NCBI GenBank assembly: GCA_937907405.1
Contig: CALCIC010000083.1
Coordinates: forward strand, 1-19,043
Source of the DNA: an uncultured Isosphaeraceae bacterium
GTDB taxonomy: Bacteria > Planctomycetota > Planctomycetia > Isosphaerales > Isosphaeraceae
Reading direction: 5' to 3'
Length of the DNA: 19,043 bases
Both the position numbers and the translations under genes were made by a program. This document shows positions 1 to 7,522 of the stretch, piece after piece. Positions within the stretch are counted from its first letter, which is position 1. The number at the start of each line of letters is the position of its first letter. Below the pieces are notes generated by a model. The model ran no database searches. It had not been told where the DNA came from and worked only from the letters and a program-made list of their open reading frames with translations.

Positions 1-370
1 GCCTATCAGGCGCACGAATCGCCCGATTTCCCCGGAGGATCAGAGGGATGTCGAGTGGCTAACTGTTTAACTTTAAGTATTATTATTAACTTACTTAACG
101 TCGGTGTCCTGTGGATAACTCGCGTAAGCGCTTCTGGGAACATCCCGAAGCTAAGGGAGCGAAGCGCAAGGAAGTTGCATTCAGGGAAAAGCCATCGCAA
201 TTTGCAATCGGCAGGCCGGGCAAGGAAGCCTGAAGACTGCCACGGACACCAGAGGGCTCGATCGGCTCTAAATCCTCACCTGACCTGATTCCTCGAGAAC
301 TCATGATCTTTGCTGATAATATACTCCCCCTCACGCATCTTCCAACTGACCTCGTTCGACCGGCCCTTTG

Positions 371-385
371 GTGGGAAATACCCAC
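371..385. promoter_or_regulatory. Candidate operator palindrome for the toxin-antitoxin operon
   Basis: GTGGG (371-375), a 5-base AAATA spacer, then CCCAC (381-385) form a perfect inverted repeat that abuts the candidate -35 box. AbrB/MazE-type antitoxins commonly bind palindromes overlapping their own promoter, so autoregulation is a reasonable inference. Five-base arms can arise by chance. Confidence 0.35.
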
Positions 386-414
386 TTGACCACAATCCCA
401 TCGTGCGTTATTCT
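386..414 (+). promoter_or_regulatory. Candidate sigma70-type promoter for the toxin-antitoxin operon
   Basis: TTGACC at 386-391 matches five of six -35 consensus bases. A 17-base spacer leads to TATTCT at 409-414, which matches four of six -10 bases. The predicted transcription start is near 421, about 30 bases before the antitoxin ATG. The spacing is ideal and no better pair was seen upstream of this gene. Confidence 0.45.
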
Positions 415-452
415 GAAGAATCCTGGATCAACGGAGAGGCAGTGAGGGCGGC

Positions 453-731
453 ATGGACATGGAGACGCGATCAACCGACGCGAAAGGCCGGATCAGCCTT
501 CCCAAGGCATTCGCCAACGCCACGGTTATTATCGAGCAAGTGAGCGATACGGAAGTCCGCATTCGCAAGGCCGTGGTGATCCCCGAGGACGAGGTCCGCT
601 TCTACGAAGAGACTGCGAGGCCACTCTCGGACCGCGACCGCGATCGCTTCCTGGACCTCCTGGACAATCCGCCCGCGGCGAACGAAGCTTTGAAGCGAGC
701 GGCCAAGCAACACGCCCAGAAACATGGCTGA
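453..731 (+). CDS. Antitoxin with AbrB-like N-terminus and DUF1778-like C-terminus
   Basis: This 92-residue protein is the likely antitoxin of the GNAT toxin that follows. Residues 9-40 (DAKGRISLPKAF, then a short strand-rich stretch ending in IRKA) resemble a SpoVT/AbrB or MazE swapped-hairpin DNA-binding domain. Residues 57-84 (PLSDRDRDRFLDLLDNPPAA) resemble the conserved C-terminal segment of DUF1778 antitoxins (LS-x-RD-x3-F-x3-LDNPP), which normally follows a ribbon-helix-helix domain. The DNA-binding half therefore appears exchanged while the toxin-binding half is kept. The ATG at 453 is preceded by a purine-rich GGAGAGGCAG; an alternative ATG lies at 459. The stop overlaps the toxin start by 8 bases, a usual antitoxin-first arrangement. 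Domain calls rest on motif recall; the partner assignment is well supported by context. Confidence 0.8.
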   Translation: MDMETRSTDAKGRISLPKAFANATVIIEQVSDTEVRIRKAVVIPEDEVRFYEETARPLSDRDRDRFLDLLDNPPAANEALKRAAKQHAQKHG

Positions 732-1230
732 GTGGCAGATCGAGCCGCTCGGACGCGACCACTTCCGCGGGGCGTTCTCGTGCGGCAAGCCGCCGCTCGA
801 CGACTTCATCCGCCGGCTGGTGAGCCAGTACGAGAAGCGGAACCTGGGGCGCACGTATGTCGCCGTCCAGTCCGGCGAGAAGAGGGTCTGCGGCTACTAC
901 ACCCTGGCTTCCGGCGCCGTGGCGTTCGAGAAGCTCCCCGAGGCCTCCGCCAGGAAACTCCCCAAGCACCCCGTCCCGGTGGTCCTCCTCGCACGCCTGG
1001 CGGTCGACCAGACTGTACAAGGCCAGCGTCTCGGTGAGGCGTTGCTGGTCGATGCCCTTTCTCGCTGTCTGCAACTGGCGGACAAGCTCGGAATCTATGC
1101 CATTCAAGTGGATGCCATCGATCAGCAGGCCAGGGCTTTTTACGAGAAATATGGGTTCGTTCCGCTCCTCGACAACGAACTCCATCTTTTCCTACCCGTT
1201 TCCACGATCCGCGAAGGTATGGGAGTCTGA
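724..1230 (+). CDS. GNAT-family acetyltransferase toxin (TacT/AtaT-like)
   Basis: This 168-residue protein is a single GNAT domain. Characterised toxins of this type acetylate the amino acid on charged tRNA with acetyl-CoA and so stop translation. The acetyl-CoA pyrophosphate-binding loop is visible as Q-G-Q-R-L-G at residues 99-104 after the strand LLARLAVD, the typical setting in TacT/AtaT/ItaT toxins. The usual C-terminal AFYEKYGF is at 138-145, with Y140 in the position of the general acid. The N-terminus FSCGKPPLDDFIR (18-30) also matches the C-G-x-x-x-L-D-x-F/Y-L pattern of GNAT toxins. The length fits the family (about 160-175). The ATG lies inside the antitoxin end, suggesting translational coupling. 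Which tRNA is targeted cannot be read from the sequence. Confidence 0.88.
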   Translation: MAEWQIEPLGRDHFRGAFSCGKPPLDDFIRRLVSQYEKRNLGRTYVAVQSGEKRVCGYYTLASGAVAFEKLPEASARKLPKHPVPVVLLARLAVDQTVQGQRLGEALLVDALSRCLQLADKLGIYAIQVDAIDQQARAFYEKYGFVPLLDNELHLFLPVSTIREGMGV

Positions 1231-1392
1231 TTTAAGCGAGGTTCCCAGGACGTCAGGCTCGTGGCCTTACTTCATCCGTGGTCGGCACTTGCAGCCCCAT
1301 ATTCGATCTGGCATTCTGTATACTAGTCTGGCTGAGTCGGCTCGCCGCGACTCTAGGCAAGATCAAGAAATCGGGAGAGGTGGGACAGTATC

Positions 1393-3333
1393 GTGGGCAA
1401 ACCGTATCAGGGTGAACTTGAATCCCTCTCTCGCACATACGAGTGGGCACTTGAGGCGAAGGTCGGCGGCCTGGCTGCAGCGGTCCAGTCGTATCCGAGT
1501 AGTCCGCTCATCGTGGTCGGCTCCGGCGGCTCCCTGACGGCCGCCCATTTCGCGTGTTACCTGCATTCACTCTTCACCGGCAAGCTCGCCCGGGCCATGA
1601 CGCCGTATGAGCTGGCCGGCGCACCTGTCCATCTCGGTGACCTCAACGTGCTTCTCCTCACGGCGGGGGGAAGCAACCCCGACATCCTCGGATGCTTTAA
1701 GTCCTGCGTATCCCGTTCGCCGAAGCACCTCTCCGTGATTTGCACGCGGCTGGACACGCCGTTGGCAAGCCTCGCCGCCGATTCCTGCGGGGTGTCCTTT
1801 CACGAGTTCGGCCTACCCACCGTCAAGGACGGGTTCCTCGCCACGAACTCGCTGATCGCGATCTGCATCCTGCTTGCGCGGGCCTATCACGAGCTCTATC
1901 CGGAGCACACGCCCCTGCCACCCAGATTCGAGGACCTTGCCCACCCGGGCCGGGATGTTACGACATTCGTAACAGACCTCTCGAACACATGCCGTCCGCT
2001 CTGGGACCGATCGACGCTTGTGGTGCTCCACGGTCAGGTGGCGCAAGCGGGCGCGGCCGATCTCGAATCGAAGTTCACCGAGGCGGCGTTGGGACATGCC
2101 CAGCTTGCCGATTACCGGAACTTCGCGCACGGGAGGCACCACTGGCTCGCCAAGCACGGCGCCACGAGCGGGGTGATCTCGTTGGCCTCGCACCAGGATC
2201 TCCCGATCGCCAAGAAGACCCTTGCACTGCTGCCCAAGGACATACCGGTTGTACATTTCGACTTGGCCGATGGGGTCAATGGCAGTCTCCAGGCGATTGC
2301 CCTATCGCTTCACATCGCCGGCAGCGCAGGTCTCATCCGCGGAATCGACCCAGGCCGGCCGAGCGTCCCCCCGTTCGGGCGTCGGCTGTACCACCTGAAC
2401 GCAGGCTACGGCGGGAAGCCCGTCCAGGACGTTCCCGGGCCTGAAGGCGCCGCGATTTCTCGCAAGGCGGGAGCGTCGCTCAAGACCCTCGCCGCACAGG
2501 GGCGACTGGCCGTCTGGAGGGAAGCTTACGCCACGTTCCTCAGAGGGCTCCAGGCCAGGGAGTACCGCGCCGTCGTACTTGACTACGACGGTACGCTTTG
2601 CGACGCCGCCGAGCGCTATGATGGGCCGGGGCCTGCCGTGACCGAACAGCTGGTGGCACTGCTCCGCGCGGGCGTCCTGGTGGGAATCGCCACCGGCCGG
2701 GGGAAGTCGGTGCGCAAGGACCTACGGGCGCGCATCAAGAGCCCCGCCCTCAGGGCCAGGGTTCTCATCGGTTACCACAACGGCGCGGAGATCGGCGACT
2801 TGGCGAACGACTCGCAGCCCCCTCTCGAACAAGGCCTCGACGAGTCCCTCGGGAGGATCAACGCCATGCTCGCTTCTGACGCCCGCCTCGCATCCCTCGC
2901 CAAACTGGAAGCGGGCCATCGGCAGCTCACACTCGAATTCAGGGACTGGTCGGCGTCTGAGGAGGTCTGGGAATCGGTACAGCAGGCCCTGTCTCGCTGC
3001 CAATCCCCCGGCGTGTCCGCCCTCCGTTCGAGCCATTCGGTGGACGTCCTCGCCCCCGGAGTCACGAAGCGAGATGTCGTAGACGCGGTGCGCCGGATGA
3101 TCAGCGCGGATTCCACGCCCGTCCCCGTGCTCGCGATCGGAGACCGTGGCCGATGGCCCGGCAACGATTTCGCCCTGCTTCAGGAGCCGTTCTCCCTGAG
3201 CGTCGACGAAGTCTCTGCCGACCCTTCGACTTGCTGGAACCTGGCAAGGCCGGAAAATCGTTGTACTGCCGCCTTCCTCGAGTATTTCCAGGCCATGCGT
3301 CTCGGTGATGGCTTCGTCACCTTGCGTTTTTGA
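1393..3333 (+). CDS. SIS (phosphosugar isomerase-like) and HAD phosphatase fusion protein
   Basis: The 646-residue protein joins two catalytic folds and opens the five-gene operon. The N-terminal half is a double SIS domain as in AgaS/GlmS isomerases: the sugar-phosphate loop GSGGS is at 43-47, LLLTAGGSN follows near 95, and the second half contains ESKFTEAALGH and an unusual NFAHGRHHWL stretch (about 227-252). The C-terminal half is a HAD hydrolase: motif I DYDGTL with nucleophile D397 and D399, motif II near 432 (IATGRG), and motif III/IV as GDRGRWPGND at 583-592. The region between them, with GYHNGAEI, looks like a C2-type cap. The GTG at 1393 has a purine-rich GGGAGAGG upstream. The likely role is isomerising and dephosphorylating a phosphosugar, with unknown substrate. 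A TATACT box at 1319-1324 could be the -10, but I see no good -35. Confidence 0.82.
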   Translation: MGKPYQGELESLSRTYEWALEAKVGGLAAAVQSYPSSPLIVVGSGGSLTAAHFACYLHSLFTGKLARAMTPYELAGAPVHLGDLNVLLLTAGGSNPDILGCFKSCVSRSPKHLSVICTRLDTPLASLAADSCGVSFHEFGLPTVKDGFLATNSLIAICILLARAYHELYPEHTPLPPRFEDLAHPGRDVTTFVTDLSNTCRPLWDRSTLVVLHGQVAQAGAADLESKFTEAALGHAQLADYRNFAHGRHHWLAKHGATSGVISLASHQDLPIAKKTLALLPKDIPVVHFDLADGVNGSLQAIALSLHIAGSAGLIRGIDPGRPSVPPFGRRLYHLNAGYGGKPVQDVPGPEGAAISRKAGASLKTLAAQGRLAVWREAYATFLRGLQAREYRAVVLDYDGTLCDAAERYDGPGPAVTEQLVALLRAGVLVGIATGRGKSVRKDLRARIKSPALRARVLIGYHNGAEIGDLANDSQPPLEQGLDESLGRINAMLASDARLASLAKLEAGHRQLTLEFRDWSASEEVWESVQQALSRCQSPGVSALRSSHSVDVLAPGVTKRDVVDAVRRMISADSTPVPVLAIGDRGRWPGNDFALLQEPFSLSVDEVSADPSTCWNLARPENRCTAAFLEYFQAMRLGDGFVTLRF

Positions 3334-3348
3334 GGCGGGAGGCGATTC

Positions 3349-4464
3349 GTGAAAGATGCTCTCGCAGAGAAGCTACTTGCACACGTCTTGGCGTGGGAGC
3401 CCGAGGACATGGCCCGCGAGCGGCCGCTCCTCCAGGCCATGGCCACCTATAAGTACGACAGTTATCAGCAATTCTTCCCCGGTATGCGCTTCATCGAAAG
3501 CCTCGCCCGCTGGCTATCGAGCTTCGACACGGCAGAGGAGCGCGCCGACGCCTACGAATTCGTCAAGGAGCGGCTGATCTTTTGCTCGGCAGACGAGGTC
3601 AGCCATCTGGTTGAGATGGCATATCCCGACCATGTGCGACCGTTCCTCATCCGGCGCGCGGCCGAAGAGCTGGGTGTGAATCCCCACCATGTCGCCAGGA
3701 TCACGGGCAGCCCCGTGTTTCGCCTTCACCAGCGGCAATGCCTATTCCTCGGACTGAGCGACGGTGCGAGGATCGCCGAGTTCAGGCGAGCCAACCGCGA
3801 TCTGAACAACGAACAAATCTGGCAGACGCACGAACTCCCGGAGGCCAGGGCGAAGGGTCTCTTGGAGAAGCTGGCCGAGCACGCCGCCCAGTTGGCAGGC
3901 GGGGGCGCGGCCCCGACCGAGCCCAAGTTCCGGACGGTCGTATTGCTCGACGACTTCACGGCGAGCGGCACGAGCTATTTCCGCCCGGGTGCAGAAGGCC
4001 GGCCGGCCGGGAAGATCGCCGGCTTCCATCGGGCGGTGATCGATCCCAACGCGACACTCTCGCAGATCGTGGACGACCGGATCGATGTGATCGTCCTTCT
4101 CTACATGGCGACGGAAACAGCCAAATCGTACCTGCAAGGGCATCTCGACGCGCTCGGCCGTGAGAGCACGGTCACCTACCATGTCGAGGCCGTGCAGGAG
4201 TTCTCGGACGACCTCCGGCTACGCGAAGGCGGTGGCAGCCCGATCAACGGCCTGATCGACCGCTACTACGACCATTCCGTGTTCGACGAACACTTCGAGA
4301 AAGGCGGGACGGAGCACGCGAAATTCGGATACGCTGCCGGTGGCCTGCCGGTCGTGCTCCACCACAACACCCCGAACAACTCGATCGCCCTGCTCTGGTC
4401 CTACGACGACAAGGACATCGTCGGCCTGTTCCCGCGGGTGCAGCGGCACAAGGAGGCCCCATGA
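3349..4464 (+). CDS. Phosphoribosyltransferase-like protein (PRTase-CE type)
   Basis: This 371-residue protein carries the PRPP-binding signature of type I phosphoribosyltransferases: the strand FRTVVLL followed by D201-D202-F-T-A-S-G-T-S209, the two acidic residues and phosphate loop that grip PRPP. The N-terminal 190 residues are helical, with LSDGARIAEFRR near 145. The C-terminus has GGLPVVLHHNTPNNSIALLW (about 332-351), which I associate with the conflict-system family named PRTase-CE in Pfam (from memory, not checked). Standard PRTases are about 180-240 residues, so the long helical N-terminus sets it apart from purine or pyrimidine salvage. The GTG at 3349 is fixed by GGGAGG at 3337-3342, 6 bases upstream. 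The gene starts 15 bases after the SIS-HAD stop and its own stop overlaps the ATPase start as ATGA. It may transfer phosphoribose to a protein, RNA or nucleotide; this is inference. Confidence 0.82.
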   Translation: MKDALAEKLLAHVLAWEPEDMARERPLLQAMATYKYDSYQQFFPGMRFIESLARWLSSFDTAEERADAYEFVKERLIFCSADEVSHLVEMAYPDHVRPFLIRRAAEELGVNPHHVARITGSPVFRLHQRQCLFLGLSDGARIAEFRRANRDLNNEQIWQTHELPEARAKGLLEKLAEHAAQLAGGGAAPTEPKFRTVVLLDDFTASGTSYFRPGAEGRPAGKIAGFHRAVIDPNATLSQIVDDRIDVIVLLYMATETAKSYLQGHLDALGRESTVTYHVEAVQEFSDDLRLREGGGSPINGLIDRYYDHSVFDEHFEKGGTEHAKFGYAAGGLPVVLHHNTPNNSIALLWSYDDKDIVGLFPRVQRHKEAP

Positions 4465-6395
4465 AACCCCCACGGAACCCATTCCGGCTGCGGCGTTCCG
4501 AGAGCATCGACTCCGAGGCCACGTTCCTCAGCCTTTTCGAACCGGGGATTCTCGACATCCTGCCGGTGGAAGCGTGGAAGGAGAGCGTACAGGTCATCAG
4601 GAGCGCGGCGGGAGGGGGCAAGACCTCTCTGATGCGACTCTTCGTGCCCGGTGCGTTGCAGACCCTCCACGCAATGCACACGCACCGCACGGACGAGCAG
4701 ACCGGCGAACTGTTCCAGAAGCTGAAGGAACTCGGGGCGATCGACGAGGCTGGCCCTAAACTCCTGGGCGTCTCGCTCCTGTGTGGTCGCGGTTATTCCC
4801 GGCTCGAAGACCTGCCCCTTGATGACGCCAGGAAGAGCCGGCTCTTCTTCGGCCTCCTCAACGCCCGGATCGTCCTGGCGGTGCTGCATAATCTGGCCGC
4901 GTTCAAGAAGCTCGATTTCCCGGAGGGGCTCGCGCAAGTCCAGGTCCGGCCACCGACGGTTTCTTTCTCCGTCCCATCCCTCAGCCTGCCATGCGACGGG
5001 CTGCGGCTGTTCGAGTGGGCAAGGGACCTGGAGCACAAGGTCTGCAGCAGCCTGGATAGCTTCGGCCCGCTGCGGGTCGACAGTCTTCCCGGCCACGATT
5101 CCCTCCTGTCCCTGGCACTCATACGGGCCGATACGCTTCTGGTTGGTGGCGAGCCGCTGGCGGACCGCGTCCTGCTGATGATGGACGACATCCAACAGCT
5201 TACCTCCGCCCAGCGGGAGAGATTAATTGAGGCCGTGATCGAGGCGAGGAGCCCTGTGGGCGTCTGGATCGCGGAGCGGTTCGAGGCCCTCAACACGAAC
5301 GACATGCTCGCCTCGGGGACGAACGAAGGCCGGGATTACAACGAACCGATCTCGATCGAGAAATACTGGAGGCCCAAGCACGCGAGGTTCGAGAAGCTCG
5401 CGATCAAGATCGCGGACCGGCGCGTACGCTACGCCGCGGACGCCGAAATCAACGCCTTCCGCGCCTGCATGCAAGACTCGCTCGACGTCCCGCAATACGA
5501 GCCGGTCTTCGCCAGGGCCTGCGAGGAAATCGAAGCCCGCATCATCGCCAGGGCAGGGTCGAGCAAGCGGTTTGAGGAGTGGATCGCAGCCAGGCGACAG
5601 GCGCAGGGGACGCCCAGGGATCTGGCGGTCGGGTGGCGATCGTTGGAGGTGCTCATCGAGCGTGAATTGAGAAGGCCACAGAAATCGCTGTTCGATGACC
5701 TCCTCCTGGAAGAAGAGGAGTTGGAGCAGAAGAACGATTCGTCCGTTCGAAACGCCGCCGAACTCTTTCTCGCGCGCGAATGTGGGCTCCCCTACTACTT
5801 CGGGCCCGAGTGCGTTGCGCGGCTGGCATCCCTCAACATCAAGCAGTTCCTCGGCCTCGCTGGCGACATCTTCGAGGAGTCGGCAGCGTCGGAGCTCTTG
5901 AAGAAGGGCGCGGCGCTCTCCCCGGAGCGACAGCATAAGCTGATGAAGCGGGCCGCCCAGGCCGTGTGGGATGACATACCCAACGGCGTGGCGATGGGCC
6001 GCGAGCTTCGGAACTTCCTTGAAGCAGTCGGGAAGTTCAGCCATTGGTATACCTACAGGCCGACCGCCCCCAACGACCCGGGAGTGGGCGGAACGGCGCT
6101 GCGTATGTCCGAGCGTGGCTTATTGATGGACGAGAACCACCTGCGCGCCCGGCCGAACCACAAGCGGTTCGCGGACATTCTGGCGTCCGCGCTCGCGCAT
6201 AACCTGCTGGTCGCCGACCTCGACTACAAGTGCAAGGGCGAGAAGTGGATGGTCCTCAACCTGAATCGGCTGTTGTGCGTACATTTCGACCTCCCGCTGA
6301 ATTACGGGCTCTACAAGGAGAGACCGCTCCAGCAACTCGTCGACTGGATCGACCGGCCCTTCGCGGAGCCGAAGACGGAGGGCAGCCTTTTATGA
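4461..6395 (+). CDS. ORC/CDC6-like P-loop ATPase
   Basis: This 644-residue ATPase is the probable sensor or switch of the operon. Walker A is RSAAGGGKTS (residues 47-56, with K54-T55), and Walker B is VLLMMDD at 237-243 followed by IQQL. A sensor-like strand GVWIAER lies near 265-271 and is followed by GTNEGRDYNEP. The opening NPFRLRRSESIDSEATFLSLFEPGILDIL is shared with a family I recall under the name ORC-CDC6-like, found next to PRTase-CE proteins; this was not checked. The large C-terminal part is helical and may hold a winged-helix or protein-binding region. The ATG overlaps the previous stop by 4 bases and its own TGA overlaps the next ATG by 4 bases, so the three proteins are probably made in fixed ratio. 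STAND or AAA+ relatives remain possible. Confidence 0.82.
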   Translation: MKPPRNPFRLRRSESIDSEATFLSLFEPGILDILPVEAWKESVQVIRSAAGGGKTSLMRLFVPGALQTLHAMHTHRTDEQTGELFQKLKELGAIDEAGPKLLGVSLLCGRGYSRLEDLPLDDARKSRLFFGLLNARIVLAVLHNLAAFKKLDFPEGLAQVQVRPPTVSFSVPSLSLPCDGLRLFEWARDLEHKVCSSLDSFGPLRVDSLPGHDSLLSLALIRADTLLVGGEPLADRVLLMMDDIQQLTSAQRERLIEAVIEARSPVGVWIAERFEALNTNDMLASGTNEGRDYNEPISIEKYWRPKHARFEKLAIKIADRRVRYAADAEINAFRACMQDSLDVPQYEPVFARACEEIEARIIARAGSSKRFEEWIAARRQAQGTPRDLAVGWRSLEVLIERELRRPQKSLFDDLLLEEEELEQKNDSSVRNAAELFLARECGLPYYFGPECVARLASLNIKQFLGLAGDIFEESAASELLKKGAALSPERQHKLMKRAAQAVWDDIPNGVAMGRELRNFLEAVGKFSHWYTYRPTAPNDPGVGGTALRMSERGLLMDENHLRARPNHKRFADILASALAHNLLVADLDYKCKGEKWMVLNLNRLLCVHFDLPLNYGLYKERPLQQLVDWIDRPFAEPKTEGSLL

Positions 6396-7522
6396 TCAGG
6401 AACGCGGTCCCAATCCCGCCGATGCGTTGGCGCGACTACGTCCTGGAGAAGGGCCAGGGACTCGCTGCCTTCTGGGCTCGGCACCTCGACGCGAGGGAGA
6501 GGTCGGTGCTGGTCGTCCTCGGAAAAGGATTCGACCCCCGCTCCCATGCGGGCCTGGACATGATCTTGGCGGCTGGCGGTGGCGGAAGCCGTAACGTTCT
6601 CGGGCTCGATTACGATGAAGGAGAGGGCTCGGCCTCGCTCGCTTACGCCTCCCGGGTGGAGCGAAACTGGGAGCATATCACAGGAGCGGTCGGCGATCGG
6701 GGAATGGTCAATGTGCATCGCCTGCGCTTCTGGTCGGGTAAACGGCGAGTTGGGCCTCTCAACGCCGCCAACGTCTTCAACGCACCCGAAGAGTTGACCC
6801 ACTACGACGACGTCGTGGTGGACATCAGCGCCATGCCACGCGGGATCTACTTCCCGCTTCTGGCGCGACTCCTCTTCTTGCTGGACGAGGCTGTTCCCGG
6901 ACAGACTGGCCCAACCAATCTTCACGTCATCGTCGCGGACGATCCGCTCCTCGACTCCAGGATCATGGACGAGGGCATCGACGAGACGGCGGAGTTCCTC
7001 CACTCCTTCGAGGGCAGCTTCAGCCGCGAGGCCACCGGTCAGCAGTCGAAAGTCTGGATCCCCCTGCTCGGAGAGGGCCGGACGACCCACTTCGACCGGA
7101 TCTACGACCGGGTCAAACCGGACGAAATCTGCCCCGTGCTGCCCTTTCCTTCGAAGAATCCCAGGAGGGGGGACGATATTGTGCAGGAATACCGGGACCT
7201 CCTGTTCGATCAGCATCGCCTGGACCCCCGCAGCCTGATGTACGCGGCCGAGCAGAACCCTTTCGAGGTCTACCGGAGGGTGCGGAAGGCCGTCTTCCAC
7301 TACCGGGACACGCTAAGCCTGATCGGCGGCTGCAAGGTCGCCCTGTCGGCGCTATCGAGCAAACTCATGTCCCTGGGAACACTTATGGTTGCTTACGAAT
7401 TGAAACCTCTACTTGACATCGGGCTCGCGCACATCGACTGTAGGGGGTACAGAGTCGAGGACTTCGAGAGTACCCCGGAGCTGTTCGGACTATGGTTAGC
7501 GGGCGAATGCTATGCGGTTTGA
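6392..7522 (+). CDS. Conserved-looking protein of unknown function in the PRTase/ATPase operon
   Basis: I do not recognise this 376-residue protein. The start is set by the ATGA overlap with the ATPase stop; the frame is open further upstream, but that stretch lies inside the ATPase gene. The fold looks alternating alpha/beta: strands VLVVLGKGFDPR (39-50), NVLGLDYDEGEGS (68-80), VVVDISAMPRGIYFPLL (141-157), LHVIVADDPLLDSR (177-190) and a final KVALSALSSKLMSLG (315-329) with IGLAHIDCRGY (343-353). The DISAMPR and ALSSKLMSLG turns look like phosphate or nucleotide-binding loops of a Rossmann-like protein and are reminiscent of CARF/SAVED-type sensors, but this is only impression. No transmembrane segment or signal peptide is seen. 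Its 3' end overlaps the PfkB kinase start by 11 bases, so it belongs to the same transcript. Confidence 0.8.
   Translation: MIRNAVPIPPMRWRDYVLEKGQGLAAFWARHLDARERSVLVVLGKGFDPRSHAGLDMILAAGGGGSRNVLGLDYDEGEGSASLAYASRVERNWEHITGAVGDRGMVNVHRLRFWSGKRRVGPLNAANVFNAPEELTHYDDVVVDISAMPRGIYFPLLARLLFLLDEAVPGQTGPTNLHVIVADDPLLDSRIMDEGIDETAEFLHSFEGSFSREATGQQSKVWIPLLGEGRTTHFDRIYDRVKPDEICPVLPFPSKNPRRGDDIVQEYRDLLFDQHRLDPRSLMYAAEQNPFEVYRRVRKAVFHYRDTLSLIGGCKVALSALSSKLMSLGTLMVAYELKPLLDIGLAHIDCRGYRVEDFESTPELFGLWLAGECYAV

Larger units (their letters stand above)
1..452. other. Non-coding leader region left of the toxin-antitoxin pair
   Basis: I recognise no gene here. Frame 2 from base 2 to a TAA at 68-70 reads like a plausible protein end (finishing RDVEWLTV), so the tail of an upstream gene may enter the window, but 22 residues are too few to judge. 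Bases 66-100 are strikingly AT-rich for this GC-rich window and are followed by a perfect DnaA-box-like 9-mer at 110-118. The remaining open frames give low-complexity, unrecognisable translations. The right end holds the promoter and palindrome described separately. Confidence 0.5.

Noticed and set aside
110..118. Chromosomal replication origin
   Set aside because: Only one DnaA-box-like 9-mer was found and no dnaA, dnaN or similar gene is near.
6230..6391. Upstream extension of the unknown 376-residue protein, giving 430 residues
   Set aside because: The extra 54 codons lie inside the ATPase gene, read Arg/Pro-rich, and the ATG at 6392 has the ATGA overlap typical of this operon.
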